Positions 1-8,518 of a DNA stretch of 64,000 nt are shown piece after piece. The translations under genes were made by a program, and so were the position numbers. Origin of the DNA: Sphingomonas glacialis. Lineage in GTDB: Bacteria > Pseudomonadota > Alphaproteobacteria > Sphingomonadales > Sphingomonadaceae. The DNA is taken from positions 62,001 through 126,000 of the forward strand of contig NZ_RCZC01000002.1 of the NCBI RefSeq assembly GCF_006439055.1, given 5' to 3'. The first letter of the stretch is position 1. Each line of letters begins with the position of its first letter. The notes below the pieces were generated by a model. That model was not told the origin of the DNA. It saw only the letters and a program-made list of their open reading frames with translations, and did no database searches.

Positions 1-335
1 CAGAGATCACCGCGCTGCACGGCGCCGATCACCTTGAGGCGGTGACGATCCGCACCATCGCCGATGGAAGATCGCGCACCCTTGCGACCTGCGCGGTGTT
101 CATCATGGTCGGGGCCGCGCCCAATACCGGATGGCTGTCGGATCTTGTCGAATTGGACGCGAACGGCTTCGTCCGGACCGGCGACGCCGTCGGAAGTCCT
201 TCGCCTTACGGGACGTCCCATCCGGGGATATTCGCGGTTGGCGATGTTCGCGCGAATTCGGTCAAGCGGGTCGCGTCGTCGGTCGGCGAAGGCTCCGTCG
301 TCATCTCCAGCTTGTGGGCGTATGTGCGCGGCTGA
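1..335 (+). CDS. Thioredoxin-disulfide reductase-like FAD/NAD(P) oxidoreductase, C-terminal part
   Basis: The frame is already open at the left edge (first whole codon at position 3), so the start lies outside the window. The visible 110 residues end in a segment typical of the second FAD-binding half of thioredoxin-reductase-like flavoproteins: VGAAPNT, then GFVRTGD, then PGIFAVGDVRANSVKRV, where the GD aspartate contacts the FAD ribityl chain, followed by a GEG...SLWAYV tail. The ANSVKRVASSVGEGS wording is common in stand-alone or sensor-fused TrxB homologues rather than classical TrxB, which reads DCxD-associated AGDV..YRQ. The CxxC redox motif would be upstream and cannot be checked. No partner gene is visible. 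Confidence 0.8.
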   Translation, partial: EITALHGADHLEAVTIRTIADGRSRTLATCAVFIMVGAAPNTGWLSDLVELDANGFVRTGDAVGSPSPYGTSHPGIFAVGDVRANSVKRVASSVGEGSVVISSLWAYVRG

Positions 336-362
336 TCGGCGCGGTGACCGGGCAGCGTGCCC

Positions 363-554
363 TCAGTTTGACGGGCCCCGCTGCGCCTTGAGGGCATCGA
401 GCTCGGCCTGTTGCTCGGCGATGCGGTCCGAAGCGCGCTCCTCGTCATTCCCGCCCGAATAGGCAGCGGCCTGCTCGACCAGCGTGCGAAGATTCTCTTC
501 GATGTCGGCAATCCGTTGGTCGAGTTCGGTCGGCGTTAGGTCGGTGTTGGACAC
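363..554 (-). CDS. Small acidic coiled-coil protein, unknown function
   Basis: A 63-residue protein rich in Glu, Gln, Ala and Leu, with heptad-like spacing through most of its length (LDQRIADIEENLRTLVEQAA and later AEQQAELDALKAQ), so a short helical coiled coil is likely. The start is GTG at 554, chosen because a clear Shine-Dalgarno sequence (AGGAG) lies about eight bases upstream. No signal peptide or membrane segment is present. It lies between a flavoprotein gene on the other strand and a sensor kinase gene on the same strand, about 100 bases downstream of that gene's stop. I do not recognise a family. The ribosome binding site is the main evidence that it is real. Confidence 0.55.
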   Translation of the reverse strand: MSNTDLTPTELDQRIADIEENLRTLVEQAAAYSGGNDEERASDRIAEQQAELDALKAQRGPSN

Positions 555-656
555 GCTGTATCTCCTGAAAGCTAGATCCGGGTCTGAACGCGCCCCGCAC
601 TCTGCACAAGCATCCCCTCGGATGATTGTGCCGCCCGCCCGCCTTTCGAGCGCGGA

Positions 657-2378
657 TTACCCCGAGCGAAGTAAGCGCAGTCCCTTCTGCCACATCCTGG
701 CGGCGAACGAGCGGTCGAATCCGAATGCCTTGGGGGCCGGTACGACGAGCGTCACCTCGGCGCCACCCGCCGGCGCGTTGTCGAAGATCAGCTCCGCGCC
801 AAGGGTGCGGGCGCGTTCGCGCATGCCGACCAGGCCGAAATGACCATCGCGCATGCCCGTGCGCAGGACGAGCGGGTCGAAGCCGATGCCATCGTCGCGC
901 AGCCTGATGACGAGCGCCTCGGCACGATACTGTATCGTCACGTCCACTTTCGTGGCCGCCGCATGACGCGCGATGTTGATCACCGCCTCGTTTGCGATGC
1001 CGGCGATCTCGTCAGCCGCGGCAGGGGTCAGCAAACGGGGCTCGCCGTACACGGTGACAGAATGGAAGGGCGGCCCGCCGTGTTGCGGCGTGCGCACGAT
1101 CTCGGTGAGGAGCGTTTCGGCGTCGCCATTGATTTCGGGCGGGCGCAGCGCCCTGACCCGGTCGCGCCCCTGCGCAATGACGTCCTCCGCACCGTCGAGC
1201 GCCGCCTCCAGCGTCTTTCGTTCGGGCAGGTCGGGCGGCATGCTGATCGTGGCGTGCTGAAAGCGCAGGATCAGGCCGGTGACCGACTGGAGCAGCGTAT
1301 CGTGGAGTTCGCGGGCGATGCGCTCGCGTTCATCGTGGCGCACGGCCATGTTGGCGCGCACCTGCGCCGAGACCGCGCGGATGCGAACCCGGTACGCGAG
1401 CCAAAGGAGTGCCACGACGAGAACTCCGCAGAGAATGCGAAACGGCACGCTTTGCACGAAGGTCGGCCGGATCTCGAAGTCGAGCGTCGCCCCGCGTCGG
1501 TTCCAGACGCCGGCTTCGTTCCCGGCGATCACCTGGAACTGGTATTTGCCGGGTCCGAGGTTGGTGTAGTTGGTCGCGCGGCGCGTGCCCGGGTCGACCC
1601 AGTCGGTATCCACGCCGCTGAGCCGGTAGCGGAACTGGACGCGCTCAGGCGCCGAGAGGCTTGCGGCGGCGTAGGCGATGCGGATCGATCGCGTGCCGGG
1701 CGGCAGGATCAGCGCCGAGGGATCCCGGAAGGTCCGTGCGCCGGCCGCAAGGCTGCGGATCGACACCGGAGGCGCCCCTGCGCTTTCGTAGACCGCCGCC
1801 GGATCAATGCCGGCCAAGCCCGCTGACGTGGCGAACCAGATGCGGCCGTCGCCGCCGACGGCTGCCTGCATCCCGACGAACCCGCGGCGCTGGGGACTGC
1901 CGAACAGGCCGTCGCGGAAGTCGAACAGCCTGGTCCGCACCGGCTGCCCCGGCGCGTCAAAGGCCCTGTTCAACAGGTTGGAGGCGATCCGTACGACCCC
2001 GGCCGTCCCGTAGAGCCATGTCTCGCCGCGTGAGGTCTGCACGATTTCGCGCAGTCCCCGCGTCCACGGGAAGCGCGTGGCGTCTAGGGTCCGAATGCGG
2101 TCGCCCTGGATGCGGATGAGTCCGCGGGTCGTCGAAACGAGGAAGCCCTGACCGTTGGAGACCACGTTGGTGATGTCGCCGAGCGCGTATCGGGCGAGAT
2201 CGATCTTGCGAAGCGTGTTCCCCTTCAATCGGAAAAGCGTGGACCCGTCCCCGGCGAACATCGCGCCGGTCGCGTCGGTGGCGATTCCCGATCCGATCAC
2301 CGGTGCGCTCGCCGACGCGGCACGATGCCACCCCTGTGAGCCGACCCGATCGAAGGGCGGTCGCGCTTGATCCGTCAC
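657..2378 (-). CDS. Sensor histidine kinase (propeller/Y_Y_Y/HisKA_3), apparently 5'-truncated
   Basis: From N to C terminus the protein has the last few two-component-regulator propeller repeats, a Y_Y_Y domain (YRLSGVDTDW...NYTNLGPGKYQFQV), one membrane helix (ILCGVLVVALLWLAY), a HisKA_3 dimerisation domain with the phosphorylatable histidine in RIARELHDTLLQ, and an HATPase domain with N box (NEAVINIARHA), DDGIGFD and GLVGMRERA. Relatives usually carry about a dozen propeller blades and a signal peptide, near 1000 residues in all; here only about 570 remain, and no signal peptide or ATG precedes the homology. The chosen GTG at 2378 is a guess; an internal ATG near 2271 is the other option. 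The oxoprolinase gene starts 23 bases away on the opposite strand, so the kinase seems cut by a rearrangement. The cytoplasmic kinase core is intact, but sensing is probably lost. No response regulator gene is adjacent. Confidence 0.7.
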   Translation of the reverse strand: MTDQARPPFDRVGSQGWHRAASASAPVIGSGIATDATGAMFAGDGSTLFRLKGNTLRKIDLARYALGDITNVVSNGQGFLVSTTRGLIRIQGDRIRTLDATRFPWTRGLREIVQTSRGETWLYGTAGVVRIASNLLNRAFDAPGQPVRTRLFDFRDGLFGSPQRRGFVGMQAAVGGDGRIWFATSAGLAGIDPAAVYESAGAPPVSIRSLAAGARTFRDPSALILPPGTRSIRIAYAAASLSAPERVQFRYRLSGVDTDWVDPGTRRATNYTNLGPGKYQFQVIAGNEAGVWNRRGATLDFEIRPTFVQSVPFRILCGVLVVALLWLAYRVRIRAVSAQVRANMAVRHDERERIARELHDTLLQSVTGLILRFQHATISMPPDLPERKTLEAALDGAEDVIAQGRDRVRALRPPEINGDAETLLTEIVRTPQHGGPPFHSVTVYGEPRLLTPAAADEIAGIANEAVINIARHAAATKVDVTIQYRAEALVIRLRDDGIGFDPLVLRTGMRDGHFGLVGMRERARTLGAELIFDNAPAGGAEVTLVVPAPKAFGFDRSFAARMWQKGLRLLRSG

Positions 2379-2400
2379 TGCGGAAATGGGAGACGGACTG

Positions 2401-5400
2401 ATGGCACCATGGCAGTTCTGGATCGATCGCGGCGGCACCTTCACCGACGTCGTAGCGCGCAAGCCCTGCGGCACGGTCGTCACGGCCAAACTGCTGTCCG
2501 AAGACCCCGAACGGTATGCCGATGCGGCGGTGGAGGCGATCCGGCGCTTGACCGCGCAGGCGGACGTGCCGCTCGAACTGCGCATCGGCACGACCGTCGC
2601 GACCAATGCGCTGCTCGAGCGCAAGGGCGAGCCAACCGTTCTGGCGATCACGCGCGGATTCGGCGATGCGCTGCTGATCGGACACCAGGAGCGGGCCGAC
2701 ATTTTCGCGCGCGACCTGGCGCGGCCCGCGCCGCTGTTCGCGCACGTCGTGGAGATCGACGAACGGATCACGGCGGATGGCGCGCTGGTGACCCCGCTCG
2801 ACCGCGACGCGGCGCAGGCCGGTTTGCAAGCGGCGTTTGCGGCCGGTTTCCGGTCGATCGCCATCGTGCTGATGCATGGCTATCGCTTCAGCGCGCATGA
2901 AGCGGCGCTGGCCGAGCTCGCGACGGCGATCGGCTTCACGCAAATCTCGGCCAGCCACCGTGTCGCGCCGCTGATCAAGCTGATCGGCCGCGGCGATACG
3001 ACCTTGGTCGATGCCTATCTGTCGCCGGTGCTCGATCGCTACGTCGCGGGGCTGCACGCGGCGCTCGGCCAGAACGCGCTGTTTATGCAATCGTCGGGCG
3101 GCCTCGTCGATGGCGCGCGCTTTCGCGGCAAGGACGCGATCCTGTCGGGGCCGGCGGGTGGTATCGTCGGCATGGCGGCGACCGCGCGCGCGGCCGGGTT
3201 CGACCGAATCATCGGCTTCGACATGGGCGGGACATCGACCGACGTGTCGCATTATGCCGGCAGCTACGAACGCGATACCGAGACGCTGATCGCGGGCGCC
3301 CGCATCCGGGCACCGATGCTGCGCATCCATACCGTGGCAGCGGGCGGGGGGTCGATCTGCAGCTTCGACGGACAGCGGCTACGGGTGGGGCCGGAGAGCG
3401 CCGGTGCGATGCCGGGGCCGGCCTGTTACCGCCGTGGCGGGCCGCTGACCGTCACCGACTGCAACGTGATGCTCGGCAAAGTGCGCCCCGAATTCTTCCC
3501 TGCGCTGTTCGGTGCGCAGGGTGACCAGCCGCTCGATCCGGCGGCAGTGGCGGCGCGTTTCGCCGAACTGCCGCTCGACGCCTATGCCGCCGCCGAAGGC
3601 TTCGTCGCGGTGGCCGTCGCGAACATGGCCAATGCGATCCGCAAGATCTCGGTCGCGCGCGGGCACGATGTCACGCGCTACACGCTCGCCTGTTTCGGCG
3701 GCGCGGGTGGGCAGCACGCGTGTCTCGTCGCCGACGCGCTGGGAATGGATCAGGTGATGATCCACCCGCTCGCGGGCGTGCTGTCGGCTTATGGCATGGG
3801 GCTGGCCGATCGCCGCGTGCTGCGCGAGCGGACACTGGGGGCGGGGGTCGCGGATAGCGCGGCGATCGCCACGGCCTTCGATGTGTTGGCGACCGAGGCG
3901 CAGCAAGCGCTGGTGGCGCAGGGCGTCGCGCCCGACACCGTCATCGTCGAGCGCCGCGTCCACCTGCGCCGCGGCCAGACCGAACATACGATCGAGCTCG
4001 ATTTTGCGGAAACGGCGACGATGACCGCCGGCTTCGATGAAGCGCATATCGCCCAATTCGGGTTTGCGAGCACACAACCCTTGATCGTCGATCGTCTCGT
4101 CGCCGAAGCGGTCGCGAAAGGGCCACCGGTCGAGACGATGCTGGTCGATCTGCCGGGTCATGCCGCCGCACCGCTGGCGATCGTCCCGGTGCATATGGCA
4201 GGGGCGTGGCACGATACGCCCGTGGTGGCGCGCGAGGGCCTGCCCGCTGGCCATGCGCTCGACGGGCCCGCGTTGATCATCGATCCGATGTCGACGACCG
4301 TCGTCGAACCCGGCTGGCGCGCGCGCGTGGATACGATCGGAAATCTGATCCTCGATCGTGTCGCCGCCCGGCGCGTCGCCAGCGTCGGCACGCAAAGCGA
4401 TCCAACCCGCCTCGCGATCTTTGCCGGACTGTTCAAGAGCATCGCCGAGGAGATGGGCGCAGCGCTGCAGCGGTCCGCCGCGTCGGTCAACATCCGCGAG
4501 CGGCTCGATTTCTCGTGCGCGCTGTTCGACGCCGCGGGCAATCTCGTAGCCAACGCGCCACACATCCCGGTGCATCTCGGATCGATGGGCGAGAGCATCC
4601 GCACGATCATCGACGCGCGCGGGGGCAATGCCGACGGACGTGGCATCCGCCGGGGCGACGCGTATGCGCTCAACGCGCCGTATCGCGGGGGCACGCACTT
4701 GCCCGATATCACCGTCATCATGCCGGTCTTCGCCCCAGGATCGCCGGGTGGAAGCGACGCCCCGGACTGGTTCGTTGCCGCGCGCGGCCACCATGCCGAT
4801 GTCGGCGGGATCACGCCTGGATCGATGCCGCCCGACAGTGTTTCGGTCGAGCAGGAAGGGGTGTTGCTCGACGATGTGCTGGTGGTGGACGAAGGGCATT
4901 TCCGCGAAGCCGAACTGCGCGCAGTGTTCGCCAGCGGCCCCTATCCGGCGCGCAACATCGACCAGAATATCGCCGATCTTGCCGCGCAGCTGGCCGCTTG
5001 CACGCGGGGCGCGGCCGGCTTGGCGCGGATCGCCGACGCATACGGCGCGGAGGTCGTCAGCGCGTATATGGAGCATGTGCAGGCCAATGCCGACGCTGCC
5101 GCGCGTCGCCTGATCGTCCGGCTCGACGATGGCGCTTTCGCCTATGAGATGGACGACGGTGCGGTCGTCCGGGTCGCCATCCGGATCGATCGCGCCGGCG
5201 CGACCATGACGATCGATTTCGCCGGGACCAGCGACCAGCGCCCGAACAATTTCAACGCGCCGGTCTCGATCGTGCGCGCCGCCGTGCTGTACGTCCTGCG
5301 CGTGCTGATCGACGCCGAGGTGCCGCTCAACGATGGCTGTCTGCGCGGCGTGACGATCCGCGTGCCGGAAGGGTCGATGCTCAATCCGCGCTTCCCGGCG

Positions 5401-5952
5401 GCCGTGGTGGCGGGCAATGTCGAGACCAGCCAGGTCGTCACCGACGCGCTGTTCGGGGCGCTGGGGGCAATGGCGGCGAGCCAGGGCACGATGAACAACT
5501 TCACCTTCGGCGACGACACCTACCAATATTATGAGACGGTCGCCGGAGGATCGGGGGGCGGCCCGGGTTATGACGGCACGGCGGTGATCCAGACGCACAT
5601 GACCAACAGCCGCCTGACCGACCCCGAAATCTTCGAGACGCGCTTTCCGGTGTTGCTGGAGGCGTTCGCGATCCGCCCGGGTTCGGGCGGGGCAGGGGCG
5701 CGCACCGGCGGCGACGGCGGCCTGCGGCGCATTCGGTTCCTGACCGACATGACCGCCTGCATCCTCGCCAATCGCCGGCGCGTGCCGCCGTTCGGGCTGG
5801 ATGGCGGGTCGGCGGGCGCCGTAGGCGCCGCGCGCGTCGAGCGCACCGACGGATCGATCGATCGCCTCGGATCGACGGCAAAGGTGGACATGCGGGCGGG
5901 AGACGTGTTCGTCATCGAAACGCCCGGCGGCGGCGGATTCGGAGGCGATTGA
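2401..5952 (+). CDS. Fused hydantoinase A/B - 5-oxoprolinase family protein
   Basis: A protein of about 1180 residues combining both halves of the ATP-dependent hydantoinase/5-oxoprolinase family. The N-terminal HyuA-like half begins with the actin/acetokinase-type phosphate loop (DRGGTFTDVVA) and has GFDMGGTSTDVSH near residue 275. The HyuB-like half begins near residue 660 (RLAIFAGLFKSIAEEMGAAL) and ends with the glycine-rich ETPGGGGFG tail. Eukaryotic-type 5-oxoprolinases have this fused architecture and open 5-oxoproline to glutamate with ATP. The start at 2401 is preferred over an in-frame ATG at 2386 because GGGAGA lies inside that extension at correct spacing. The stop abuts the ATG of the DUF969 gene. 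Context favours 5-oxoproline over hydantoin as substrate, but this is inference. Confidence 0.9.
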   Translation: MAPWQFWIDRGGTFTDVVARKPCGTVVTAKLLSEDPERYADAAVEAIRRLTAQADVPLELRIGTTVATNALLERKGEPTVLAITRGFGDALLIGHQERADIFARDLARPAPLFAHVVEIDERITADGALVTPLDRDAAQAGLQAAFAAGFRSIAIVLMHGYRFSAHEAALAELATAIGFTQISASHRVAPLIKLIGRGDTTLVDAYLSPVLDRYVAGLHAALGQNALFMQSSGGLVDGARFRGKDAILSGPAGGIVGMAATARAAGFDRIIGFDMGGTSTDVSHYAGSYERDTETLIAGARIRAPMLRIHTVAAGGGSICSFDGQRLRVGPESAGAMPGPACYRRGGPLTVTDCNVMLGKVRPEFFPALFGAQGDQPLDPAAVAARFAELPLDAYAAAEGFVAVAVANMANAIRKISVARGHDVTRYTLACFGGAGGQHACLVADALGMDQVMIHPLAGVLSAYGMGLADRRVLRERTLGAGVADSAAIATAFDVLATEAQQALVAQGVAPDTVIVERRVHLRRGQTEHTIELDFAETATMTAGFDEAHIAQFGFASTQPLIVDRLVAEAVAKGPPVETMLVDLPGHAAAPLAIVPVHMAGAWHDTPVVAREGLPAGHALDGPALIIDPMSTTVVEPGWRARVDTIGNLILDRVAARRVASVGTQSDPTRLAIFAGLFKSIAEEMGAALQRSAASVNIRERLDFSCALFDAAGNLVANAPHIPVHLGSMGESIRTIIDARGGNADGRGIRRGDAYALNAPYRGGTHLPDITVIMPVFAPGSPGGSDAPDWFVAARGHHADVGGITPGSMPPDSVSVEQEGVLLDDVLVVDEGHFREAELRAVFASGPYPARNIDQNIADLAAQLAACTRGAAGLARIADAYGAEVVSAYMEHVQANADAAARRLIVRLDDGAFAYEMDDGAVVRVAIRIDRAGATMTIDFAGTSDQRPNNFNAPVSIVRAAVLYVLRVLIDAEVPLNDGCLRGVTIRVPEGSMLNPRFPAAVVAGNVETSQVVTDALFGALGAMAASQGTMNNFTFGDDTYQYYETVAGGSGGGPGYDGTAVIQTHMTNSRLTDPEIFETRFPVLLEAFAIRPGSGGAGARTGGDGGLRRIRFLTDMTACILANRRRVPPFGLDGGSAGAVGAARVERTDGSIDRLGSTAKVDMRAGDVFVIETPGGGGFGGD

Positions 5953-6606
5953 ATGCTTGTTCTGGCGGGGATCGGGGTGATCGTCGCGGGCTTCCTGTTG
6001 CGCTTCAACCCGCTGCTGGTCGTGGCGGTCTCGGCACTGGTCACCGGCCTTGCCGCCGGGATCGATCTGCTCGCGATCCTCGCTGCGTTCGGCAAGGCGT
6101 TCAACGCCAACCGTTTCGTCAGCGCGATCTACATCGTCTTGCCCGTCATCGGGCTGCTCGAACGCCATGGCCTGCAGGAGCGCGCGCGCGGCGTGATCGC
6201 GGCATTGCGCGGCGCGACGGTCGGGCGGTTGCTGATCGGCTATCTCGTGTTCCGGCAGATCACGTCGGCGCTTGGCCTGACCTCGATCGCCGGGCCGGCG
6301 CAGAGCGTGCGCCCGCTGGTCGCGCCGATGGCCGAGGCGGCGGCGGAGCGGCAAGGCGTCGCGCCGGGTGGCGACGCGATCCCGGCGCTGGCCGCCGCGA
6401 CCGACAATATCGGGCTGTTCTTCGGCGAGGACATCTTCATCGCGATCGGATCGATCCTGCTGATGAAGGGGGTGCTGGAGAGCTATGGCATCGTCATCCA
6501 GCCGCTGCATCTGTCGCTGTGGGCGATCCCGACGGCGATCGCGGCGTTGCTGATCCATGGCGGCCGTCTGTGGTGGCTCGATCGCCGCCTGGCGCGCGGC
6601 GCATGA
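5953..6606 (+). CDS. DUF969 family membrane protein
   Basis: A 217-residue integral membrane protein with about five to six hydrophobic segments (for example LAGIGVIVAGFLLRF and LLVVAVSALVTGLAAGI at the N terminus and a helix near residues 185-205). It has the family-typical FNANRFV and ATDNIGLFFGEDIF segments. The ATG follows directly after the oxoprolinase stop codon and its stop overlaps the ATG of the DUF979 gene by four bases, so the genes are co-translated. DUF969 and DUF979 occur together in many bacteria, often beside pyrrolidone-carboxylate peptidase, and are thought to form a transporter. Pairing with an oxoprolinase here fits pyroglutamate uptake. The transport role is inferred from neighbours. 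Confidence 0.88.
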   Translation: MLVLAGIGVIVAGFLLRFNPLLVVAVSALVTGLAAGIDLLAILAAFGKAFNANRFVSAIYIVLPVIGLLERHGLQERARGVIAALRGATVGRLLIGYLVFRQITSALGLTSIAGPAQSVRPLVAPMAEAAAERQGVAPGGDAIPALAAATDNIGLFFGEDIFIAIGSILLMKGVLESYGIVIQPLHLSLWAIPTAIAALLIHGGRLWWLDRRLARGA

Positions 6607-7544
6607 TCGGCACGAATTTCATCTACACCGTCGCCGGGCTGATGTTCGCAGGCTTCGCGTGGCTAAGCGCGACCGATCGCAGCAATACCAAGCGCTTCGG
6701 CAATGCCGGTTTCTACGCCTTGCTCGCCGTCAGCTTCGTGTTCGGGGACCGGATCGGCGATATCGGCAATGGTGTCCTCGTCCTGGGTCTCGTCGCAATC
6801 GCGGGCACCGGCGCGATGGGGCGCGGCACACGCGGCACCACCGGCGCGGTCGAGCGACAGGCGGAAGCGGCCACGCGCGGCAATCGGCTGTTCCTGCCCG
6901 CTGTGGTCATTCCTGCGACCGCTTTGCTGGGTACCCTTGCCTTCAAGGCCATTCCCGCGCTGGTCGATCCCAAGCAGATCACGCTGGTCGCCCTCACGTG
7001 CGGCGTCCTGCTCGCGCTGGCGATCGGCTACGCCTGGTTCCGGCCGCGCGCCGCCACGCCGTTTGCCGAGGGGCTGCGGCTGATGGACGGCGTCGGCTGG
7101 GCGGCGGTGCTGCCGCAGATGCTGGCGAGCCTCGGCGCGGTATTCGCGCTCGCCGGTGTCGGGCAAGTCGTCGGCGGTATTGCCGGCGCCGCGATCCCCG
7201 AGGGCAGCCTGATCGGCGCGGTGCTCGTTTACGCGCTTGGCATGGCGGCCTTCACGATGGTGATGGGCAATGCCTTCGCGGCCTTTCCGGTGATGTTCGC
7301 GGCAGTCGCGATGCCGCTGCTGATCGGCCGCCATCACGGCGACCCGGCGGTAATCGCGGCGATCGGCATGCTCGCCGGGTTTTGCGGCACGCTGATGACG
7401 CCGATGGCGGCTAACTTCAATCTGGTGCCCGCCGCCCTGCTCGACCTGAAAGACAAGGGCGCGGTGATCCGTGCGCAGGTGCCGACCGCGCTGCCGCTCT
7501 TGGCGGTCAATATCGCTTTGCTCTACTGGCTGGGATTTCGCTGA
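6603..7544 (+). CDS. DUF979 family membrane protein
   Basis: A 313-residue polytopic membrane protein, starting MIGTNFIYTVAGLMFAG and carrying roughly eight to nine hydrophobic helices. The conserved C-terminal part includes MVMGNAFAAFPVM and GFCGTLMTPMAANFN, the latter resembling re-entrant loop sequences of secondary transporters. The start codon overlaps the DUF969 stop (ATGA), and its own stop overlaps the start of the DUF2891 gene (TGATG). It is the obligate partner of DUF969 proteins, and I infer that together they make a two-component permease, here probably for 5-oxoproline or a related lactam. There is no ATPase gene nearby, so a secondary transporter is more likely than an ABC system. 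Confidence 0.88.
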   Translation: MIGTNFIYTVAGLMFAGFAWLSATDRSNTKRFGNAGFYALLAVSFVFGDRIGDIGNGVLVLGLVAIAGTGAMGRGTRGTTGAVERQAEAATRGNRLFLPAVVIPATALLGTLAFKAIPALVDPKQITLVALTCGVLLALAIGYAWFRPRAATPFAEGLRLMDGVGWAAVLPQMLASLGAVFALAGVGQVVGGIAGAAIPEGSLIGAVLVYALGMAAFTMVMGNAFAAFPVMFAAVAMPLLIGRHHGDPAVIAAIGMLAGFCGTLMTPMAANFNLVPAALLDLKDKGAVIRAQVPTALPLLAVNIALLYWLGFR

Positions 7545-8518
7545 TGCTCGATGCTGCCACCGCCGAGCGGTTCGCCACGCTGACGCTTGGCCATGTGACG
7601 CGCGAATGGCCCTATAAGCTCGATCAGGTCCTCAACGGCCCGTCCGATCTCGCGCTGCCCGCTACGCTGCACCCGATCTTCCATGGGAGCTTCGATTGGC
7701 ACAGTTGCGTTCATGGCTGGTGGCAAGTGATGCGGCTCGCCCGTTTATTCCCAGCGATGGACCAGACAGTCGCGATCGAGGCTTTGGCGGATCGGATGAT
7801 GGTGCCGCACCGCGTGGCGGGCGAGGTCGCGTATCTCGATCGCCCGATGACCGGCGGGTTCGAACGTCCGTACGGCTGGGGCTGGCTGCTGGCGTTGCAT
7901 GACGAGCTGGCGTTGCGCCCCGATCGGCCATGGGCCGCGGCGCTGGAGCCGCTTGCGCGGGCCTTTGCCGCGCGCTTTGCCGCGTATCTGCCCAAGCTCC
8001 TGTATCCAGTGCGCAGCGGCAAGCATGACAGCACGGCGTTCGCGCTGATCCACGCGCTGCGCTGGGCGCGAACGCATAACACGGCGCTCGCCGGGGTGAT
8101 CGCGGCGCGATCAAGGCTGTGGTTCGGCGCGGACCGCGCGGCGCACCCATGGGAGCCGAGCGGCGAGGACTTCCTGTCCGCCACCCTGTGTGAAGCGGTC
8201 CTGATGCAGGAAGTGCTCGGCACGGATTTTCGGGCGTGGCTCGGCGCCTTCCTGCCGGATCCTTACGGCGCACCGACCGCTTGCCTGCGCACGCCTGCCA
8301 TCGTCACCGATCGCAGCGACGGTCGGCTCGCCCATCTCGACGGCCTGAACCTCGCGCGGGCGTGGTGCTGGCAGCGCCTCGCCAACGATTTGCCCGAGCC
8401 GACGGACGCCCGCAGGATCGCCCAAGCACATCTCCAGGCCGCACTGCCCCATCTCGCGGACGATTATATGGGTGAACACTGGCTAGCGACGTTCGCCCTT
8501 CTCGCGCTGACGGACTGA
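7544..8518 (+). CDS. DUF2891 family protein
   Basis: A 324-residue soluble protein with many aromatic and histidine residues: WPYKLDQ, the conserved HPIFHGSFDWHSCVHGWWQV block near residues 45-65, RPYGWGWLL, KHDSTAFAL, and a C-terminal DDYMGEHWLATFA. The pattern of short helices with conserved H, W and D residues suggests an alpha/alpha barrel like glycosidases or epimerases, but its reaction is not known to me. No signal peptide is present. It is the last gene of the oxoprolinase-DUF969-DUF979 operon and overlaps the preceding stop codon, so it probably acts on the same substrate or a precursor of it. The family assignment is firm; the function is unknown. Confidence 0.88.
   Translation: MLDAATAERFATLTLGHVTREWPYKLDQVLNGPSDLALPATLHPIFHGSFDWHSCVHGWWQVMRLARLFPAMDQTVAIEALADRMMVPHRVAGEVAYLDRPMTGGFERPYGWGWLLALHDELALRPDRPWAAALEPLARAFAARFAAYLPKLLYPVRSGKHDSTAFALIHALRWARTHNTALAGVIAARSRLWFGADRAAHPWEPSGEDFLSATLCEAVLMQEVLGTDFRAWLGAFLPDPYGAPTACLRTPAIVTDRSDGRLAHLDGLNLARAWCWQRLANDLPEPTDARRIAQAHLQAALPHLADDYMGEHWLATFALLALTD

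Noticed and set aside
2379-2864. Longer N terminus of the sensor kinase extending into the oxoprolinase gene
   Set aside because: The extension (Ala/Ser/Arg-rich) is antisense to conserved oxoprolinase sequence and shows no propeller repeats.
3379-6558. A 1059-codon open frame on the minus strand, antisense to the oxoprolinase gene
   Set aside because: Its translation is Arg/Asp/His-rich with no domain, the usual shadow of a GC-rich gene; the plus-strand frame has full family motifs.
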